Source: Roseburia_C sp051879315 (lineage in GTDB: Bacteria > Bacillota > Clostridia > Lachnospirales > Lachnospiraceae). Taken from it: DNA of 51,735 bases. Below the pieces are notes generated by a model. It was not told the origin of the DNA. It saw nothing but the letters and a program-made list of their open reading frames with translations, and ran no database searches. A program made the position numbers and the translations under genes. The DNA lies in contig JBJELW010000086.1 in NCBI GenBank assembly GCA_051879315.1, positions 1-51,735 on the forward strand, written 5' to 3'. Positions 25,464-33,781 of the stretch are shown piece after piece (positions within the stretch are counted from its first letter, which is position 1; the number at the start of each line of letters is the position of its first letter).

Positions 25464-25767
25464 AGTTTTATCTATGCTTGGCATTGCTGCTAAGTCAGGA
25501 AATATAGCAAGTGGAGAGTTTTCAACAGAAAAAGCAATCAAGGAACGGAAAGCATATCTTGTTGTGGTTGCGGAGGATTCCTCAGATAATACAAAGAAAA
25601 ATTTTTCCAACATGTGTCATTTTTATCATGTGCCTTATGTGACTTATTCAGATAAGGAAAACCTGGGACATAGTATTGGAAAAGAATTTCGCGCATCGTT
25701 GGCAGTGACAAATGAAGGTCTGGCGAAATCCGTGTTGAAGCAGCTGAATAACATGACAACTGAATAA
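25450..25767 (+). CDS. ylxQ: L7Ae-family ribosomal protein (YlxQ)
   Basis: A 105-residue member of the L7Ae/L30e RNA-binding family, which recognises kink-turns. The core MLGIAAKSGNIASGEFSTEKAI and the later NTKKNF segment are typical. The start is most likely the TTG at 25450, nine bases after AAAGGAG (25434-25440), because homologues begin close to KVLSMLG. It overlaps the end of ylxR by 14 bases. Its role in this operon is not established. Confidence 0.85.
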   Translation: MKPDKVLSMLGIAAKSGNIASGEFSTEKAIKERKAYLVVVAEDSSDNTKKNFSNMCHFYHVPYVTYSDKENLGHSIGKEFRASLAVTNEGLAKSVLKQLNNMTTE

Positions 25768-25782
25768 TGGAGGTAGTTATAG

Positions 25783-28617
25783 ATGGCAAAACTTAGAGTG
25801 CATGAACTCGCAAAAGAATTAAATATAAAATCCCAGGATGTCCTGGATATCCTGAAGGGAACGGAATATGAGGTAAAAACTTCATCAAACAGCATTGATG
25901 ATGCGGCACAGACACTGGTGCGCAGCAAGTTTACAGCTGCAAAGGAGTCTGCCGGAACAACCGAGAATTCCACTGCTCCTAAAACACAGCCGGCAAAGCA
26001 GGAGGAGAAAACCCCGGCAGCGCCAAAGAGTGCAGAGGCAGCAAAACCTGCCGAGGCCGCAAAACCTGCCGAGCCGGGAAAGAGCCCTGAGGCAGAACAG
26101 AAACGTCCGAAAAAGAAAGCAAGTATTTCAGCGGTATTTAATCCCCAGAATAGTAAGACGAATCCGGGAAGCCGCAGACAGGCATACCATACAGATGCCA
26201 GAAACAGCGTGAGAACACCGGATCCTTCCAGACGACCTGTGCAGCCTAAGCCTGCTGCACCTGCAGGCACACAGCCTGCTCCTCAGCAAAATGTGGCGCA
26301 GCAGCCTGCTCCTCAGGCAGAGAAACCTGTAGAGAAGCCGGTAGAAAAGCCGGAAAGACAAATCGGAAAGGTATTGGGCAGGGTATCTTTTGATACTCCG
26401 GAGAAAAAGATTTATACTAACCGTCCTCAGGGAGACCGCAATAGAAACAATGGAAACGTACGTACCGGGAATCGTTCTCAGGGGGATCGTCCGTATAATA
26501 ACGGAAACCGCCCTCAGGGAAACCGTCCACAGGGAGATCGACCTCAGGGAGACAGAGGGTATAACAACGGAAATCGCAATTTTAACAACGATCGCAGAAA
26601 CAGCGGAAGTGGCGTGGGTAACAGAAACGGTGGCAGATTCGATCAGGAGATGAACCGTTTTAACCGGGATGCCGTTCAGGCCGGACCGGATGACATGAGA
26701 AAAGAAAGCCGCGATAACCGTTCTTATGACAATAATCGTAAGAATAACAGAAATCAGGATCACGATAAGCTTGGAAAGAAGCAGGAGCGTTTTGTGAATC
26801 TTGAGAAGAATGGTGGGAAGAAGAAACGCACCCAGCCGGCGCCGAAGCCTAAGGATGAAGATACCATCAAGAGTATTACACTTCCGGAGCGCATGACCAT
26901 CAAGGAACTGGCAGACAAAATGAAGGTGCAGGCTTCCGAAATCATCAAAAAGCTGTTTCTGAAGGGCCAGATGGTAACGGTGAATCAGGAAGTAGACTAC
27001 GAGACGGCTGAGGAAATTGCACTGGAATTTAACTGCATTGCTGAGCCGGAGGAGAAGATCGACGTGATTGCCGAGCTGTTGAAGGAGGACGAAGAGGATG
27101 AAAGCACCTTAGAGTCCAGACCGCCGGTTGTCTGTGTTATGGGTCACGTTGATCACGGAAAAACCTCTCTGCTGGATGCGATTCGTGACACTCATGTGAC
27201 TGACCGCGAGGCAGGTGGTATCACACAGCACATTGGTGCATATGTAGTAAGTATCAATGGACAGCGTATCACTTTCCTGGATACACCGGGACATGAGGCA
27301 TTTACCGCAATGCGTATGCGTGGAGCTAAGTCGACAGATATCGCAATCCTTGTGGTGGCAGCTGACGACGGTGTTATGCCTCAGACCATAGAGGCAATCA
27401 ATCATGCCAAGGCTGCGGGAATTGAAATTATTGTTGCAATCAATAAAATAGATAAGCCAAATGCAAATGTGGATCGTGTGAAACAGGAACTTTCTGAGTA
27501 TGAACTGATTCCGGAGGATTGGGGCGGAAGTACCATCTTTGTTCCCGTATCCGCACATACTCATGAGGGTATTGACTCTCTGCTGGAGATGATTCTTTTG
27601 ACCGCAGAGGTGCTGGAATTAAAAGCAAATCCGAAGCGTAATGCCCGTGGTGTAATCATTGAGGCACAGCTGGATAAGGGGCGCGGAGCAGTGGCTACTG
27701 CATTGGTACAGAAGGGAACCCTGGAGGTTGGCCAGCCCATCGCCTGCGGAAGTGCATACGGAAAAGTCCGTGCCATGATCGACGACAAGGGACGAAGAGT
27801 GAAGACTGCCGGTCCGTCTACCCCTGTGGAGATTCTGGGTCTTTCCAGTGTGCCGGATGCCGGAGAAACGTTCGTGGTTTGTGAAAGTGAAAAAGATGCA
27901 AGAAACTTTGCCGAGACATATATTTCCGAAGGAAAGGCAAAACTATTGGAGGAGACACGTTCCAGAATGTCTCTTGATGATTTGTTCTCTCAGATTCAGT
28001 CCGGCGATGTGAAGGAATTGAACATCATTGTAAAAGCAGACGTACAGGGATCTGTGGAGGCAGTGAAGCAGAGCCTGGTGAAGCTGTCCAATGAGGAAGT
28101 TGTTGTTAAAATCATTCACGGAGGTGTGGGTGCCATCAACGAGTCTGATGTTATTCTGGCATCCGCATCCAATGCAATTATCATTGGATTTAATGTTCGT
28201 CCGGATCCTACGGCAAAGGCTACAGCGGAAAACGAAAATGTGGATGTGCGGCTGTACAAGGTAATTTACAATGCCATTGAGGATGTGGAGGCTGCCATGA
28301 AGGGTATGCTGGATCCGATTTTTGAGGAGAAAGTCATCGGTCATGCGGAGGTGCGCCAGATCTTTAAGGCATCCGGTGTGGGAAATATTGCCGGATCCTA
28401 TGTGCTGGATGGCGTGTTTGAACGTGGATGTAAAGTGCGTATCAGTCGTGAGGGGACACAGATCTTCGAGGGAAATCTGGCTTCCCTGAAGCGGTTTAAA
28501 GATGATGTTAAGGAAGTAAAAGCCGGCTACGAATGCGGTCTTGTATTTGAAGGATTCAATGATCTGGAAGAGCTGGATCAGATCGAGGCATACAAGATGG
28601 TTGAGGTTGCGCGCTAA
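25783..28617 (+). CDS. infB: translation initiation factor IF-2
   Basis: A 944-residue GTPase that brings initiator tRNA to the 30S subunit. An IF2_N fold (residues 1-50) is followed by about 310 residues of low complexity. These are first Ala/Pro/Lys-rich, then Asn/Arg/Gly-rich with repeated RPQGDR units (about 207-265). A second IF2_N motif lies at about 370-425. The G domain follows, with G1 GHVDHGKTS at about 453, G3 DTPGHEAF and G4 NKID. Then come the beta-barrel and C-terminal domains that bind fMet-tRNA. GGAGG precedes the ATG. The disordered region is longer than in many relatives. Confidence 0.96.
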   Translation: MAKLRVHELAKELNIKSQDVLDILKGTEYEVKTSSNSIDDAAQTLVRSKFTAAKESAGTTENSTAPKTQPAKQEEKTPAAPKSAEAAKPAEAAKPAEPGKSPEAEQKRPKKKASISAVFNPQNSKTNPGSRRQAYHTDARNSVRTPDPSRRPVQPKPAAPAGTQPAPQQNVAQQPAPQAEKPVEKPVEKPERQIGKVLGRVSFDTPEKKIYTNRPQGDRNRNNGNVRTGNRSQGDRPYNNGNRPQGNRPQGDRPQGDRGYNNGNRNFNNDRRNSGSGVGNRNGGRFDQEMNRFNRDAVQAGPDDMRKESRDNRSYDNNRKNNRNQDHDKLGKKQERFVNLEKNGGKKKRTQPAPKPKDEDTIKSITLPERMTIKELADKMKVQASEIIKKLFLKGQMVTVNQEVDYETAEEIALEFNCIAEPEEKIDVIAELLKEDEEDESTLESRPPVVCVMGHVDHGKTSLLDAIRDTHVTDREAGGITQHIGAYVVSINGQRITFLDTPGHEAFTAMRMRGAKSTDIAILVVAADDGVMPQTIEAINHAKAAGIEIIVAINKIDKPNANVDRVKQELSEYELIPEDWGGSTIFVPVSAHTHEGIDSLLEMILLTAEVLELKANPKRNARGVIIEAQLDKGRGAVATALVQKGTLEVGQPIACGSAYGKVRAMIDDKGRRVKTAGPSTPVEILGLSSVPDAGETFVVCESEKDARNFAETYISEGKAKLLEETRSRMSLDDLFSQIQSGDVKELNIIVKADVQGSVEAVKQSLVKLSNEEVVVKIIHGGVGAINESDVILASASNAIIIGFNVRPDPTAKATAENENVDVRLYKVIYNAIEDVEAAMKGMLDPIFEEKVIGHAEVRQIFKASGVGNIAGSYVLDGVFERGCKVRISREGTQIFEGNLASLKRFKDDVKEVKAGYECGLVFEGFNDLEELDQIEAYKMVEVAR

Positions 28618-28640
28618 TATTTCCGGAAAGATGTGGAAGT

Positions 28641-29006
28641 ATGCAAAAAAATAGTACAAAAAATATGCGGATTAATGGAGAAGTTCTGCGGGAACTCTCC
28701 AACATTATCCGCAGTGAAGTAAAGGATCCGAGAATTCACTCCATGACCAGTGTGGTGGCCGTGGAGGTTGCACCGGATCTGAAGACCTGCAAAGCGTATA
28801 TCAGTGTGCTGGGAGATGAAAAAGCCCAGCAGGACACCATTAAGGGACTTCGCTCTGCAGAGGGATATATTCGTCACACCCTGGCAAAAAATGTAAATCT
28901 TCGAAATACACCGGAGATTCAGTTTATTCTGGATCAGTCCATTGAGTATGGGGTAAATATGTCCCATCTGATTGATGAGGTGACTCGTCAGGATGAGGAG
29001 AAATAG
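28641..29006 (+). CDS. rbfA: ribosome-binding factor A
   Basis: A 121-residue KH-fold protein that assists 16S rRNA 5'-end maturation in the 30S subunit. The motifs MRINGEVLRELSNIIRSEVKDPRI and VEVAPDLKTCKAYISVLG are conserved. Only a weak GGAAG site precedes the ATG, 24 bases after infB, so translation may depend on coupling. Confidence 0.95.
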   Translation: MQKNSTKNMRINGEVLRELSNIIRSEVKDPRIHSMTSVVAVEVAPDLKTCKAYISVLGDEKAQQDTIKGLRSAEGYIRHTLAKNVNLRNTPEIQFILDQSIEYGVNMSHLIDEVTRQDEEK

Positions 29007-29024
29007 CAGAAAAGAGGTGAAGGG

Positions 29025-29993
29025 ATGACCTTAGAGGAACAGTTGGAGGGAGCTGTCACTGTGGCCATTGCCGGACATGTGAGACCGGATGGTGACTGTG
29101 TGGGTTCTACCTTAGCGGTGTATAATTATATTAAAATGTATTCTCCGGATATCCAAGTGGACCTGATGCTGGAGCCAATTCCCAATATTTTTAAATTCCT
29201 GAAGAATGCAGACAAAATTGACAGTGAATACAACAGTCAGAAAATCTACGATCTCTTTATTGCCTTAGACTGCGGGGATTTGGGAAGACTGGGGAATGCG
29301 GCATCCTATTTTTCCGGTGCAAAGCGCACTTTCTGTATCGATCATCACATGAGTAATCAGTGCTTTGCAGATGTGAATTATATTTATCCGGATGCCAGTT
29401 CTACCTGTGAGCTGGTATTTGATCTGATGGATGAAGATAAGATTACGAAGGAGATCGCAGAATGCCTGTATGTGGGTATGGTGCATGATACCGGAGTTTT
29501 CCAATACTCCTGTACCTCGTCTAAGACCATGAATATTGCAGGACGGTTGATGGATAAAGGGATTCCTTTCAGTGAGATCGTGGATCAGACTTATTTCCAG
29601 AAGACCTATGAGCAGAATCGGATTCTGGGAAAAGCTCTGGTGGACAGTAAACGCTATCTGAATGGACAATGTATTGTCTCTGTGGTGACAGCCGATGACA
29701 TGAGAGAATATCAGGTGCTGCCCAAGCATTTGGATGGAATTGTCCAGCAGCTTCGATCCACAAAGGGTGTGGATACGTCTATTTTTATTTACGAAAACGA
29801 GGACGGAAGCTATAAGGTCAGTATGCGTTCCGGAGGCCTGGTAGATGTGGCTACTCTTTTGATGCAGTATGGCGGCGGCGGTCATAAGCGTGCTGCAGGA
29901 GCCACCATGCATCAGCCGCCGGAGGAACTGATTCCCATGCTGGTGGAACAGGTGGAAAAGCAGTTGCTGATCCGGGAAAGCGGGAAACAGTAA
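29025..29993 (+). CDS. nrnA: DHH-family phosphoesterase, NrnA-type nanoRNase/pAp phosphatase
   Basis: A 322-residue DHH/DHHA1 phosphoesterase that degrades short RNA and dephosphorylates 3'-phosphoadenosine 5'-phosphate. Motifs are HVRPDGDCVGS (metal-binding Asp), LDCGD, the eponymous IDHH near residue 106 and the C-terminal GGGGHKRAAG, which binds substrate. The position between rbfA and truB is typical of this family in Firmicutes. GAGGTGAAGG precedes the ATG. Confidence 0.9.
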   Translation: MTLEEQLEGAVTVAIAGHVRPDGDCVGSTLAVYNYIKMYSPDIQVDLMLEPIPNIFKFLKNADKIDSEYNSQKIYDLFIALDCGDLGRLGNAASYFSGAKRTFCIDHHMSNQCFADVNYIYPDASSTCELVFDLMDEDKITKEIAECLYVGMVHDTGVFQYSCTSSKTMNIAGRLMDKGIPFSEIVDQTYFQKTYEQNRILGKALVDSKRYLNGQCIVSVVTADDMREYQVLPKHLDGIVQQLRSTKGVDTSIFIYENEDGSYKVSMRSGGLVDVATLLMQYGGGGHKRAAGATMHQPPEELIPMLVEQVEKQLLIRESGKQ

Positions 29994-30010
29994 GAATTAC
30001 AGGAAAGTAT

Positions 30011-30907
30011 ATGAACGGAATAATCAATATCAGAAAAGAAAAAGGATATACCTCATTCGATGTGGTTGCAAAAATGAGGGGCATCTTAAAAATGAAAAAG
30101 ATTGGCCATACAGGTACGCTTGATCCGGATGCGACAGGCGTACTTCCTGTATGTTTGGGAAAAGCTACCAGGGTATGTGATCTGCTGACGGATAAGGATA
30201 AGGTCTATGAAGCGAAGATGCTGCTGGGGAAGGTTACGGATACACAGGATATCACAGGAAGAGTCTTGCGGGAATCACCGGTCACGGTGTCTGAGGATCA
30301 GGTCGTGGCATGCATCCGTTCCTTTGCAGGCACCTACGAACAGGTTCCACCCATGTACTCTGCGTTAAAGGTAAATGGACAGAAGTTGTGCGATCTTGCC
30401 CGGAAAGGTGTTGAAGTGGAAAGAAAAGCCAGAGCTGTGTCCATATATGGGATAGAGATTCTGGATGTGAAGCTTCCTTATGTGTCCATGCGGGTGCATT
30501 GTTCCAAAGGCACTTACATCCGCACATTGTGCCATGACATCGGAGAAAAACTGGGGTGCGGTGGCTGCATGGCAGAGTTGGTGCGCACAAGAGTGGCAGA
30601 TTTTCTTCTGGCGGATTCTATAACTTTGGAACAGTTGGAACAGGCCGTGGCTGAGAAGCGACTGGAATCCTATGTAAAACCGGTGGATTGCGTTTTTATG
30701 AATCTCAAGCCGGTTGTGGTTGGCAAAGAATATGAAAAATTGCTGTATAATGGCAATAAATTACCTGTCTGCTGTACACAAAACTTTGAAAACATCCGGG
30801 ATCGGGAAACACTCAGAGTATACGATGCAGGCAATGTTTTTGTGGGAATATATCAGTATTTTTCGCAGGATCAGATACTAAAGCCTGTGAAAATTTTCAT
30901 GGAATAA
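30011..30907 (+). CDS. truB: tRNA pseudouridine-55 synthase
   Basis: A 298-residue enzyme that makes pseudouridine 55 in the T loop of tRNAs. The catalytic aspartate lies in GHTGTLDPDATGVL, and the family start GIINIRKEKGYTSFDVV is clear. VHCSKGTYIRTLCHDIG is the second conserved block. It is co-transcribed with nrnA and ribF, 17 and 5 bases from its neighbours. Confidence 0.95.
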   Translation: MNGIINIRKEKGYTSFDVVAKMRGILKMKKIGHTGTLDPDATGVLPVCLGKATRVCDLLTDKDKVYEAKMLLGKVTDTQDITGRVLRESPVTVSEDQVVACIRSFAGTYEQVPPMYSALKVNGQKLCDLARKGVEVERKARAVSIYGIEILDVKLPYVSMRVHCSKGTYIRTLCHDIGEKLGCGGCMAELVRTRVADFLLADSITLEQLEQAVAEKRLESYVKPVDCVFMNLKPVVVGKEYEKLLYNGNKLPVCCTQNFENIRDRETLRVYDAGNVFVGIYQYFSQDQILKPVKIFME

Positions 30908-30912
30908 AACAA

Positions 30913-31827
30913 ATGGAATATATAAGAGGAACAACATCATTTAAAATTTCATATGACACTGTAATCTCCCTGGGTAAATTCGATGGATTTCACCGTGGAC
31001 ATGAGTTATTATTAGAGCACATGATGGAAAAAAAGAGTACAGGCTTAAAAACTGTGATCTTTACTTTTGATGTGCCTCCAAAGCCCGGGCAGGAACCGGG
31101 GAAAGTATTAACCACCAACCGGGAAAAAGAAGAAATCTGCCGGATGTTTGGAATTGATTATCTGATTGAGTGTCCGTTTGCGGATGAGATACGCAATATG
31201 GAGGCTGAGGATTTTATTCGAATGATTGTCTCTGAACTTCATGTTAAATGTGTGGTTGTGGGAACGGATTTTCGGTTTGGGCATGGAAGAAGGGGTGATT
31301 ACCGGATGCTTATGCATTATGCCGGGATTTATGGATATGAAGTAATCGTGGTAGATAAGATGCAGGATCAGGGAAGGGATATCAGCAGTACCTATATCCG
31401 GGAGGAAGTACAGAAGGGTAATATGGAGAAAGCTAATAAACTGCTGGGGTATGATTTTTTCGTTCAGGGGACAGTACAACATGGAAGGCATATGGGACAG
31501 GCTGTGTTAGGTGTTCCCACAGTGAACCTGCTTCCGCCGGAGGAGAAGCTGCTGCCTCCCTTTGGTGTGTATGTATGTGAAGTTGAGGCAGTTGGAAAAA
31601 TCTGGCATGGGATTGCGGATATCGGGAAAAAACCTACGATTCATGGGGAAAATCCTGTGGCGATTGAAGCACATATTTTTGATTTTAACGGAAACCTTTA
31701 TGGTGAGCAGATTAAGATTTCACTAAAAAAGAGAACCAGAGGAGAAATGAAGTTTGATTCACTGGAGGATTTGAAACGCCAGATCGAAAGTGATATTGTC
31801 TATGGACGCCATTATTTTGCCTGTTGA
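30913..31827 (+). CDS. ribF: bifunctional riboflavin kinase/FAD synthetase
   Basis: A 304-residue two-domain enzyme that converts riboflavin to FMN and then FAD. The N-terminal adenylyltransferase domain has LGKFDGFHRGH near residue 20 and the later SSTYIRE. The C-terminal flavokinase domain has GVPTVNL and DIGKKPT. It is the last gene of the operon and ends 9 bases before a terminator. There is only a five-base gap after truB and no clear ribosome binding site of its own. Confidence 0.95.
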   Translation: MEYIRGTTSFKISYDTVISLGKFDGFHRGHELLLEHMMEKKSTGLKTVIFTFDVPPKPGQEPGKVLTTNREKEEICRMFGIDYLIECPFADEIRNMEAEDFIRMIVSELHVKCVVVGTDFRFGHGRRGDYRMLMHYAGIYGYEVIVVDKMQDQGRDISSTYIREEVQKGNMEKANKLLGYDFFVQGTVQHGRHMGQAVLGVPTVNLLPPEEKLLPPFGVYVCEVEAVGKIWHGIADIGKKPTIHGENPVAIEAHIFDFNGNLYGEQIKISLKKRTRGEMKFDSLEDLKRQIESDIVYGRHYFAC

Positions 31828-31835
31828 AAGAGTAT

Positions 31836-31867
31836 AAGGTCACCTCAAAGAAGGGGTGTCCTTTTTT
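31836..31867 (+). terminator. terminator of the rimP-ribF operon
   Basis: An 11-bp stem with one mismatch (31836-31846 with 31853-31863) and a 6-base loop is followed by six T residues. Confidence 0.88.
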
Positions 31868-31887
31868 GTTATGTCTTTTAGGGCAAC

Positions 31888-31918
31888 AAAAAACCCCTAT
31901 CCGAAACCGGATAGAGGT
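31888..31918 (-). terminator. terminator of tRNA-Pro
   Basis: On the minus strand a 10-bp stem (31909-31918 with 31893-31902) is complete when one G-U pair is allowed and is followed by six U residues. The same site has a mismatch on the plus strand, supporting minus-strand use. Confidence 0.85.
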
Positions 31919-31927
31919 TTAAAATCA

Positions 31928-32000
31928 TCGGAGTGACAAGACTTGAACTTGCGGCCTCTACTTCCCTAAAGTAGCGCTCTACCACCTGAGCCACACCCCG
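31928..32000 (-). tRNA. tRNA-Pro (anticodon AGG)
   Basis: On the minus strand, a 73-base cloverleaf. The acceptor is CGGGGTG/CACTCCG, with the C1-G72 pair and discriminator A of proline tRNAs. The D stem is GCTC/GAGC. The anticodon stem CTACT/AGTAG encloses TTAGGGA, giving anticodon AGG, and the T loop is TTCAAGT. CCA is not encoded. An A at position 34 would need deamination to inosine to read more than CCU. Confidence 0.9.
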
Positions 32001-32013
32001 AAACGCAATGACT

Positions 32014-32042
32014 ATTATATAGGTTTTCTTTCGGAAAAGCAA
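32014..32042 (-). promoter_or_regulatory. promoter of tRNA-Pro
   Basis: On the minus strand TTGCTT (32037-32042) and a perfect TATAAT (32014-32019) are 17 bases apart, about 14 bases before the tRNA. Confidence 0.8.
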
Positions 32043-32100
32043 GTGTTTTTTAAAAAAAAAATATTTACAATATTTATTACAAAAATGTTACGGAAATGTG

Positions 32101-32129
32101 TTGACATTGTAAAGTATGGTTGTTATAAT
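32101..32129 (+). promoter_or_regulatory. full-consensus promoter of the NlpC/P60 gene
   Basis: TTGACA (32101-32106) and TATAAT (32124-32129) match the sigma-A consensus perfectly with 17 bases between. The RNA start near 32136 gives a leader of about 122 bases that contains the folded element at 32190-32252. Confidence 0.85.
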
Positions 32130-32189
32130 CAATTTCGTTAAGTGTTAGTTTGTACAGGCTGCATAAACAGAGCAGCTGATTGAGAAGAA

Positions 32190-32252
32190 AGTGTCAAGTA
32201 AGGCACAGGGCTTTTGTCACTTTCGGTGACATTCGTGCCAGGAATCAGGAGG
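32190..32252 (+). promoter_or_regulatory. candidate structured cis-regulatory RNA before the NlpC/P60 gene (copy B)
   Basis: It has the same parts as the nusA element, in the same order: AGTGTCAA (32190-32197); GGCAC/GTGCC (32202-32206 with 32235-32239); AGGGCT (32207-32212); GTCAC/GTGAC (32216-32220 with 32226-32230); then AATCAGGAGG (32243-32252). The gap after the first box is shorter (4 bases instead of 16), and the loop bases differ while the stems are kept. AGTGTCA can pair with TGACATT (32227-32233), and CTTTT (32211-32215) with AGGAG (32247-32251). Confidence 0.75.
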
Positions 32253-32257
32253 GTACT

Positions 32258-33304
32258 ATGAGATTAGGAATGGGAAAGACCATTGTTTTTGTTTTGACCT
32301 GCGGCATAATCGTTGGGGCTGGGGAGCTCACCGCAGAGGCATCTACACTGGATGCAGGAGTTTTTTCAACAATTAGTTCCTATATGACGCGGGAGAATGT
32401 AAGTGTGTCAGATTCCAATGTGGCAGAGACCACCAGCGGACAGACGGAGGATGATTCTCTTACTTATGGATATACGAATTTAGGCATTGCCAATATTGAA
32501 GAGGGAAACCTTAATGTCCGGGAGGAAGCCAGCACAGATTCCAATCTTGTGGGAAAGATGCCAAAGAATGCTGGCTGCGAGATTTTAGGACAGGAAGGTG
32601 ACTGGTATCATATTAAGTCTGGAAAAGTAGAAGGATATGTCAGTGGAGAATTTATTCTGACAGGCGATGAGGCGAAGGCTATGGCGGAAGAGGTTAAGAC
32701 CACCATCGCAACCGTTACTACCCAGACATTAAATGTGCGTGCAGAGATGAATACCGAGTGTGCAAAGCTTGCTTTGATGCCGGAAGGGGAAGAACTTGTG
32801 GTTTTAGAGGATTACGGAGATTGGGTTGCCATCGATCTGGATGGCGAGACCGGGTATGTCAGTACCGATTATGTAGATATATCTGTTCAGCTTCCCAAGG
32901 CCATGACCATGACAGAGGTTCGATACGGACAGGGTGTATCAGATGTGCGGGTAGCAGTGGTTTCTTATGCTACACAGTTTGTGGGAAATCCTTATGTTTG
33001 GGGAGGAACCAGTTTAACAAACGGAGCGGACTGCTCAGGATTCGTCATGTCGGTGATGGCGCATTACGGAATTTCCCTGCCGCATTCTTCCAGATCTCAG
33101 GCAAATTGCGGAACTAGAATTAATGCATCCCAGGCTCAGCCGGGAGATCTGTTCTTCTACGGAAAGGGAAGAAGCATCAACCATGTGGCTATTTATATTG
33201 GAAATGGACAGGTGGTACATGCCAGTTCGCCGTCTACCGGAATCAAGATTTCCAATGCATACTATCGTTCGCCTATCTGCGTGGTGCGTGTGATTAATGA
33301 TTAA
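32258..33304 (+). CDS. secreted NlpC/P60 peptidoglycan endopeptidase with two SH3 domains
   Basis: A 348-residue exported cell-wall hydrolase. A signal peptide (1-26) is followed by two bacterial SH3 domains (about 75-140 and 145-210; NLNVREEASTDS and TLNVRAEMNTEC mark their starts) that bind the wall. The NlpC/P60 domain cuts stem peptides, with C259 in DCSGF, H309 in NHVAIYIG and H321 in VHASS. The ATG at 32258 follows AGGAGGG; an open frame 26 codons longer reads through the leader element. A full-consensus promoter plus a structured leader suggests high but controlled output, sensible for an autolysin. Confidence 0.93.
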   Translation: MRLGMGKTIVFVLTCGIIVGAGELTAEASTLDAGVFSTISSYMTRENVSVSDSNVAETTSGQTEDDSLTYGYTNLGIANIEEGNLNVREEASTDSNLVGKMPKNAGCEILGQEGDWYHIKSGKVEGYVSGEFILTGDEAKAMAEEVKTTIATVTTQTLNVRAEMNTECAKLALMPEGEELVVLEDYGDWVAIDLDGETGYVSTDYVDISVQLPKAMTMTEVRYGQGVSDVRVAVVSYATQFVGNPYVWGGTSLTNGADCSGFVMSVMAHYGISLPHSSRSQANCGTRINASQAQPGDLFFYGKGRSINHVAIYIGNGQVVHASSPSTGIKISNAYYRSPICVVRVIND

Positions 33305-33339
33305 ATGGATCTGTGCGCAACAGACGATTAAAAAATGTG

Positions 33340-33368
33340 TTTACAAACAGGAACAGGTATGTTATATT
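33340..33368 (+). promoter_or_regulatory. promoter of rpsO
   Basis: TTTACA (33340-33345) and TATATT (33363-33368) are 17 bases apart. The leader of about 84 bases contains a small hairpin (33385-33388 with 33394-33397), a possible S15 autoregulation site. Confidence 0.65.
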
Positions 33369-33458
33369 AGTCGAGTATGAGTTAGCCGGTATTCGGTAGA
33401 TGGACACTCCGACCTTTTACTGATTATCAGGCGATATAGAAAATAAGGAGGAAGTAAC

Positions 33459-33725
33459 ATGTTAGCAAAGGAAAAGAAGCAGGCTATTATTGCTGAGTAC
33501 GGAAGAACACAGGGAGACACAGGTTCACCTGAGGTACAGATCGCTCTTTTAACAGCAAGAATCAATGAGTTAACCGAGCATTTAAAGGTGAATCAGAAGG
33601 ATCATCATTCTAGAAGAGGTCTTCTGAAGATGGTTGGACAGAGACGTAGATTATTAGCTTACTTAAAGGAAGTGGATATCGAGAGATATCGTTCCCTGAT
33701 CGAGCGTTTGGGCTTGAGAAAATAG
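33459..33725 (+). CDS. rpsO: 30S ribosomal protein S15
   Basis: An 88-residue S15, full length for the family, binding the central domain of 16S rRNA. Recognisable blocks are GDTGSPEVQIALLTARI, the HHSRRGLLKMVGQRRRLLAYL helix pair and the terminal RYRSLIERLGLRK. AAGGAGG precedes the ATG. A terminator separates it from pnp, so most transcripts should end here. Confidence 0.97.
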   Translation: MLAKEKKQAIIAEYGRTQGDTGSPEVQIALLTARINELTEHLKVNQKDHHSRRGLLKMVGQRRRLLAYLKEVDIERYRSLIERLGLRK

Positions 33726-33742
33726 CTTTAAAACAGTCAGTG

Positions 33743-33772
33743 AATAGAGCGGAGCTGATCCGCTCTATTTTT
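33743..33772 (+). terminator. rpsO terminator
   Basis: A perfect 11-bp stem (33743-33753 with 33759-33769) and 5-base loop run into T residues. Confidence 0.9.
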
Positions 33773-33781
33773 CTGATAAAG

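Noticed and set aside
26400..26600. Repeated DNA resembling a small array
   Set aside because: The repeats are in phase with codons and encode RPQGDR-type units of IF-2; there are no unique spacers, so this is not CRISPR.
27943..28659. 238-codon open frame opposite the end of infB and the start of rbfA
   Set aside because: It spans the antisense of two conserved genes and is rich in His/Ile, as expected for a mirror frame.
33370..33413. GTCG-AGT / ACTCCGAC long stem as an S15 binding structure
   Set aside because: Its 5' arm lies mainly upstream of the predicted RNA start at about 33375, so it would not be transcribed whole.
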